DNA of 22,524 nt, taken from positions 1-22,524 of the IMG/VR virus record IMGVR_UViG_3300032220_000171. One strand, written 5' to 3'. The notes below the pieces were generated by a model. That model had not been told where the DNA came from. It made no database searches and saw nothing but the letters and a program-made list of their open reading frames with translations. Every line of letters starts with the position of its first letter. The stretch's first letter is position 1. This document shows positions 21,374 to 22,524 of the stretch, piece after piece. The stretch is from a virus. A program made the position numbers and the translations under genes.

Positions 21374-21601
21374 TCAGGCGGTGGTGTAGCTGGTGCCGCG
21401 CACCACCCAGCGGCTGTAGTGGGCAATGTCGGTGTTGGCGGCGATCAGGGCGTCGGCGCGGCGGACGGCGAGGTGCTCGGCGTAGCCGGCGTCGATGAAG
21501 CGCTGCACGATCATGGCGCGGGTGAACCAGGCGCCCATGTCCATGGCGGTGAAGATGCCGGCGATGACGGCTTTGGCGCGGGGCTTGTCGAGGTAGGTCA
21601 T
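21374..21601 (-). CDS. Small hypothetical early protein
   Basis: A 75-aa protein: MTYLDKPRAKAVIAGIFTAM, DMGAWFTRAMIVQRFIDAGY, AEHLAVRRADALIAANTDIA, then HYSRWVVRGTSY. It is helical and moderately basic; the middle (FTRAMIVQRFIDAGYAEHLAVRRA, split here) resembles a helical DNA- or protein-binding bundle, without a clear helix-turn-helix. The promoter at 21645-21673 would start its transcript about 37 nt upstream of ATG 21601. The AGGAGG in that leader is about 30 nt from the ATG and paired in a hairpin, so it is not an ordinary ribosome site. Confidence 0.72.
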   Translation of the reverse strand: MTYLDKPRAKAVIAGIFTAMDMGAWFTRAMIVQRFIDAGYAEHLAVRRADALIAANTDIAHYSRWVVRGTSYTTA

Positions 21602-21635
21602 TGATCTCGGGTGTGGGGTGGAAGCTCTTGCCTCC
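21602..21635 (-). promoter_or_regulatory. Leader element with sequestered GGAGG
   Basis: In the transcript from the 21645-21673 promoter, GGAGG (plus positions 21631-21635) can pair with CTTCC (21620-21624), one G-U included, around a 6-nt loop. CACCCCACACCCGAGATCA follows directly and then ATG 21601. The 11-nt CACCCCACACC is identical to that at 22096-22106. Confidence 0.5.
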
Positions 21636-21644
21636 TGTCCCCAA

Positions 21645-21673
21645 ACAATACCACCCTATGCCGCCATGGTCAA
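21645..21673 (-). promoter_or_regulatory. Early promoter (TTGACC-17-TATTGT)
   Basis: On the minus strand -35 TTGACC (21668-21673), a 17-nt spacer and -10 TATTGT (21645-21650) are followed by TTGGGG. The -10 is extended (TGG before TATTGT). The same layout with conserved flanks (TTGACCATGG and GGTGGTATTGTTT) occurs at 22129-22157. The -35 overlaps the last codons (LTM) of the upstream gene. The expected start is near 21638. Confidence 0.75.
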
Positions 21674-21844
21674 CCGCTGCACGCGACTGCGGCTGATGCC
21701 CATATGCTCAGCAATCCGGCGCTGGCTCCAGCCGCTGCGACGCAACCGCGTGGCGCGTTCCTCGGTGGTCTCCGTCGCCCATAGCAGCACCACGAGGGGC
21801 AGCATCAGCAGGGCAAGGATCAGGGCGATGGTTGTGGTGGTCAT
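21656..21844 (-). CDS. Membrane-anchored mini helix-turn-helix protein
   Basis: From ATG 21844 the product is 62 aa. Residues 5-23 (TIALILALLMLPLVVLLW) are a transmembrane helix. The rest is basic and ends in a compact helix-turn-helix, GWSQRRIAEHMGISRSRVQR, of the resolvase/Hin-type. A 78-nt longer frame to 21922 adds residues without a ribosome site. Membrane segment plus DNA-binding fold in 62 residues is unusual; it could tether DNA to the membrane or be a regulator held inactive there. That is inference. Its stop lies inside the downstream promoter. Confidence 0.72.
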   Translation of the reverse strand: MTTTTIALILALLMLPLVVLLWATETTEERATRLRRSGWSQRRIAEHMGISRSRVQRLTMAA

Positions 21845-21885
21845 GTCTTTCGGGTTGGGGTAAATGGTGCCGGATGGGCTCCGGC
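21845..21885 (-). promoter_or_regulatory. Leader element: GCCGGA hairpin plus ACCCCAACCCGAAAG box
   Basis: GCCGGA (21869-21874) and TCCGGC (21880-21885) form a 6-bp hairpin with a 5-nt loop. On the minus strand it is followed by ACCATTTACCCCAACCCGAA and AGAC ATG. No promoter was found for this leader, so it may be an internal translation element of a longer transcript. Confidence 0.5.
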
Positions 21886-21896
21886 GGGCCGAGTGG

Positions 21897-22088
21897 TCAC
21901 CAGCACTGAGCGCAGGAGACATTGACGATGGCGTTTTCGATGCCGGAGAGGGAGTCGGCGAGGCGGCGAGCGTCGCGCTCGGCGTAGTAACCGTTAAAGC
22001 GCTCGATCACAACGGTGTCCCAAGGGCGGTCGATGTGCGCCATGGTCACTTTGTGCTCGCAGAAGGCGTGGGCGTGGGTCAGCGCCAT
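21897..22088 (-). CDS. Small hypothetical early protein
   Basis: A 63-aa protein: MALTHAHAFCEHKVTMAHID, RPWDTVVIERFNGYYAERDA, RRLADSLSGIENAIVNVSCA, QCW. Three cysteines and several histidines (C10, C60, C62, H5, H7, H12) might bind metal, but no standard finger spacing is present. The central RFNGYYAERDARRLADSL looks like a helix pair. It is the first gene after the promoter at 22129-22157. Starting at M16 is possible; the full start is preferred because the leader box lies directly before ATG 22088. Confidence 0.7.
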   Translation of the reverse strand: MALTHAHAFCEHKVTMAHIDRPWDTVVIERFNGYYAERDARRLADSLSGIENAIVNVSCAQCW

Positions 22089-22120
22089 GGTTCTCGGTGT
22101 GGGGTGCCGGGTCGTCCGGC
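22089..22120 (-). promoter_or_regulatory. Leader element: GCCGG hairpin plus CACCCCACACCGAGA box
   Basis: GCCGG (22106-22110) and CCGGC (22116-22120) form a 5-bp hairpin with loop of five. It is followed on the minus strand by CACCCCACACCGAGAACC and ATG 22088. CACCCCACACC is identical to the leader at 21610-21620. No Shine-Dalgarno of the AGGAGG kind is present. Confidence 0.55.
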
Positions 22121-22128
22121 TTGATCAA

Positions 22129-22157
22129 ACAATACCACCATCAACAACCATGGTCAA
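22129..22157 (-). promoter_or_regulatory. Early promoter (TTGACC-17-TATTGT)
   Basis: On the minus strand -35 TTGACC (22152-22157), 17-nt spacer and extended -10 TGGTATTGT (-10 at 22129-22134) match the promoter at 21645-21673. A perfect inverted repeat TCAACTGTTGA (22154-22164) overlaps the -35 and could be an operator; it is not in the other copy. The region 22158-22250 upstream contains no gene. Confidence 0.78.
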
Positions 22158-22250
22158 CTGTTGAGAGCGGCCTCCGATACGGTTTCAGATGCGGCCACCG
22201 CGACCGCAGCACCGCGTCCATCCTTACGGGCAGGACCGACCGCTGAGCAA

Positions 22251-22274
22251 TAAAAAAGCCCGCCGAAGCGGGCC
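22251..22274 (-). terminator. Rho-independent terminator
   Basis: On the minus strand GCCCGC (22268-22273), loop TTCG (22264-22267) and GCGGGC (22258-22263) form a 6-bp stem with the very stable UUCG tetraloop, followed by TTTTTTATT. It ends the unit of the gene 22281-22469, six bases past its stop, and separates it from the promoter at 22129-22157. Confidence 0.93.
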
Positions 22275-22280
22275 AGTGCA

Positions 22281-22469
22281 TCACCGTTCCAGGTCGTGCT
22301 CCAGGTCGCCGCAGGCATCCAGCAGATCAGAGAGTGGCCCCGAGCTGCACAGCTCGTCCCACTGCTCTTCAGAGCAGAAATCCCGCAGCGCTTGGAATGC
22401 CGTGACCACTTGCTCAGCAGTGTTGAGCGTCGTGGCCAGTTCCTGCAACTGGGTTGCGAGTGTATTCAT
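22281..22469 (-). CDS. Small acidic hypothetical early protein
   Basis: From ATG 22469 the product is 62 aa: MNTLATQLQELATTLNTAEQ, VVTAFQALRDFCSEEQWDEL, CSSGPLSDLLDACGDLEHDL, ER. It is acidic and helical with three cysteines (32, 41, 53), a profile common among small phage anti-host proteins that mimic DNA or bind host enzymes. That is only a compositional hint. The unit has its own promoter at the window edge and a strong terminator, so it is transcribed alone. A longer frame running to the window edge is not preferred. Confidence 0.75.
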   Translation of the reverse strand: MNTLATQLQELATTLNTAEQVVTAFQALRDFCSEEQWDELCSSGPLSDLLDACGDLEHDLER

Positions 22470-22494
22470 CTTTCTAGGTGCGGTGGATCGCCGC
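22470..22494 (-). promoter_or_regulatory. Leader element: GCGG hairpin plus CACCTAGAAAG box
   Basis: GCGG (22480-22483) and CCGC (22491-22494) form a small hairpin with a 7-nt loop, followed on the minus strand by ACCTAGAAAG and ATG 22469. It is the most degenerate of the five leaders; its hairpin and box overlap. Confidence 0.35.
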
Positions 22495-22513
22495 CATCGC
22501 TGGCGACTTGGAA

Positions 22514-22524
22514 ACAATACCACC
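22514..22524 (-). promoter_or_regulatory. Early promoter, partial at window edge
   Basis: The minus-strand GGTGGTATTGTTT block (13 bases, 22512-22524) is identical to those of the two promoters at 21645 and 22129. The -10 is 22514-22519. Its -35 should lie at 22537-22542, outside the window. Transcription would enter the gene at 22281-22469. Confidence 0.6.

Noticed and set aside
1-22524. tRNA or rRNA genes
   Set aside because: No cloverleaf-like block or rRNA-like stretch was noticed, and gene density leaves almost no room; a tRNA search would settle it.

Overview
The window looks like part of a long-tailed (siphovirus-type) phage genome, or an equivalent prophage, most likely infecting a picocyanobacterium of the Synechococcus/Cyanobium kind. 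The lambda-like tail gene order is unmistakable. The host guess rests on a sigma factor with a cyanobacterial-style region 1.2, and on small proteins that resemble, from memory, families common in cyanophages (the 44-aa basic protein, the MATHDYVIANGTG and MPITINGSG fibre proteins, repeated PTDEE/ARAVL proteins). By eye the DNA is moderately GC-rich with GC-rich third codon positions. No capsid, portal, terminase, integrase or polymerase gene is present, so the window is an internal slice.

Plus strand, 1-13.5 kb (late module): the end of a tail tube gene, then lambda G/GT, H, M, L, K, I and J equivalents in canonical order, most joined by 4-nt or shorter overlaps. The G/GT pair carries a perfect A-AAA-AAC slippery site followed by a 10-bp stem. 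Fibre and accessory proteins follow, including two tandem paralogues with conserved ends and divergent AT-richer cores. A lysis cassette comes next (membrane coiled-coil protein, 47-aa hydrophobic protein, M15-type endolysin), then a dCTP deaminase. The 47-aa gene ends in a second, unexpected -1 frameshift signal (C-CCA-AAG, 7-nt spacer, 8-bp GC-rich hairpin). It would append 58 residues and end exactly on the endolysin start.

Junction, 13.47-13.87 kb: the two transcription directions converge here. Two small genes overlap the ends of the flanking genes. The plus-strand one has an extended -10 promoter of its own.

Minus strand, 22.5-13.8 kb (presumed early/middle module, read right to left): small early genes in separate short units, then a long translationally coupled operon. 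It holds a RecE-type exonuclease, a Bet/RecT annealing protein, an HTH protein, SSB, a DUF3310 protein, many small hypothetical proteins, ThyX, a protein joining an NrdR-like zinc ribbon to an HTH, and a 287-aa sigma-70 factor. Nearly every junction is an ATGA or ATGACTGA overlap, and Shine-Dalgarno sequences are often embedded in the upstream gene's last codons.

The right end holds what may be the least described feature. At least two, probably three, near-identical promoters (TTGACC, 17-nt spacer, TATTGT with extended -10) occur there. Five short leaders share one design: a hairpin, then a CCCC-ACC-GAGA-like box, then ATG, without a usual Shine-Dalgarno. The working picture is host-polymerase transcription of the early module from these promoters, recombination and thymidylate functions from the operon, and a phage sigma factor that may redirect transcription later.
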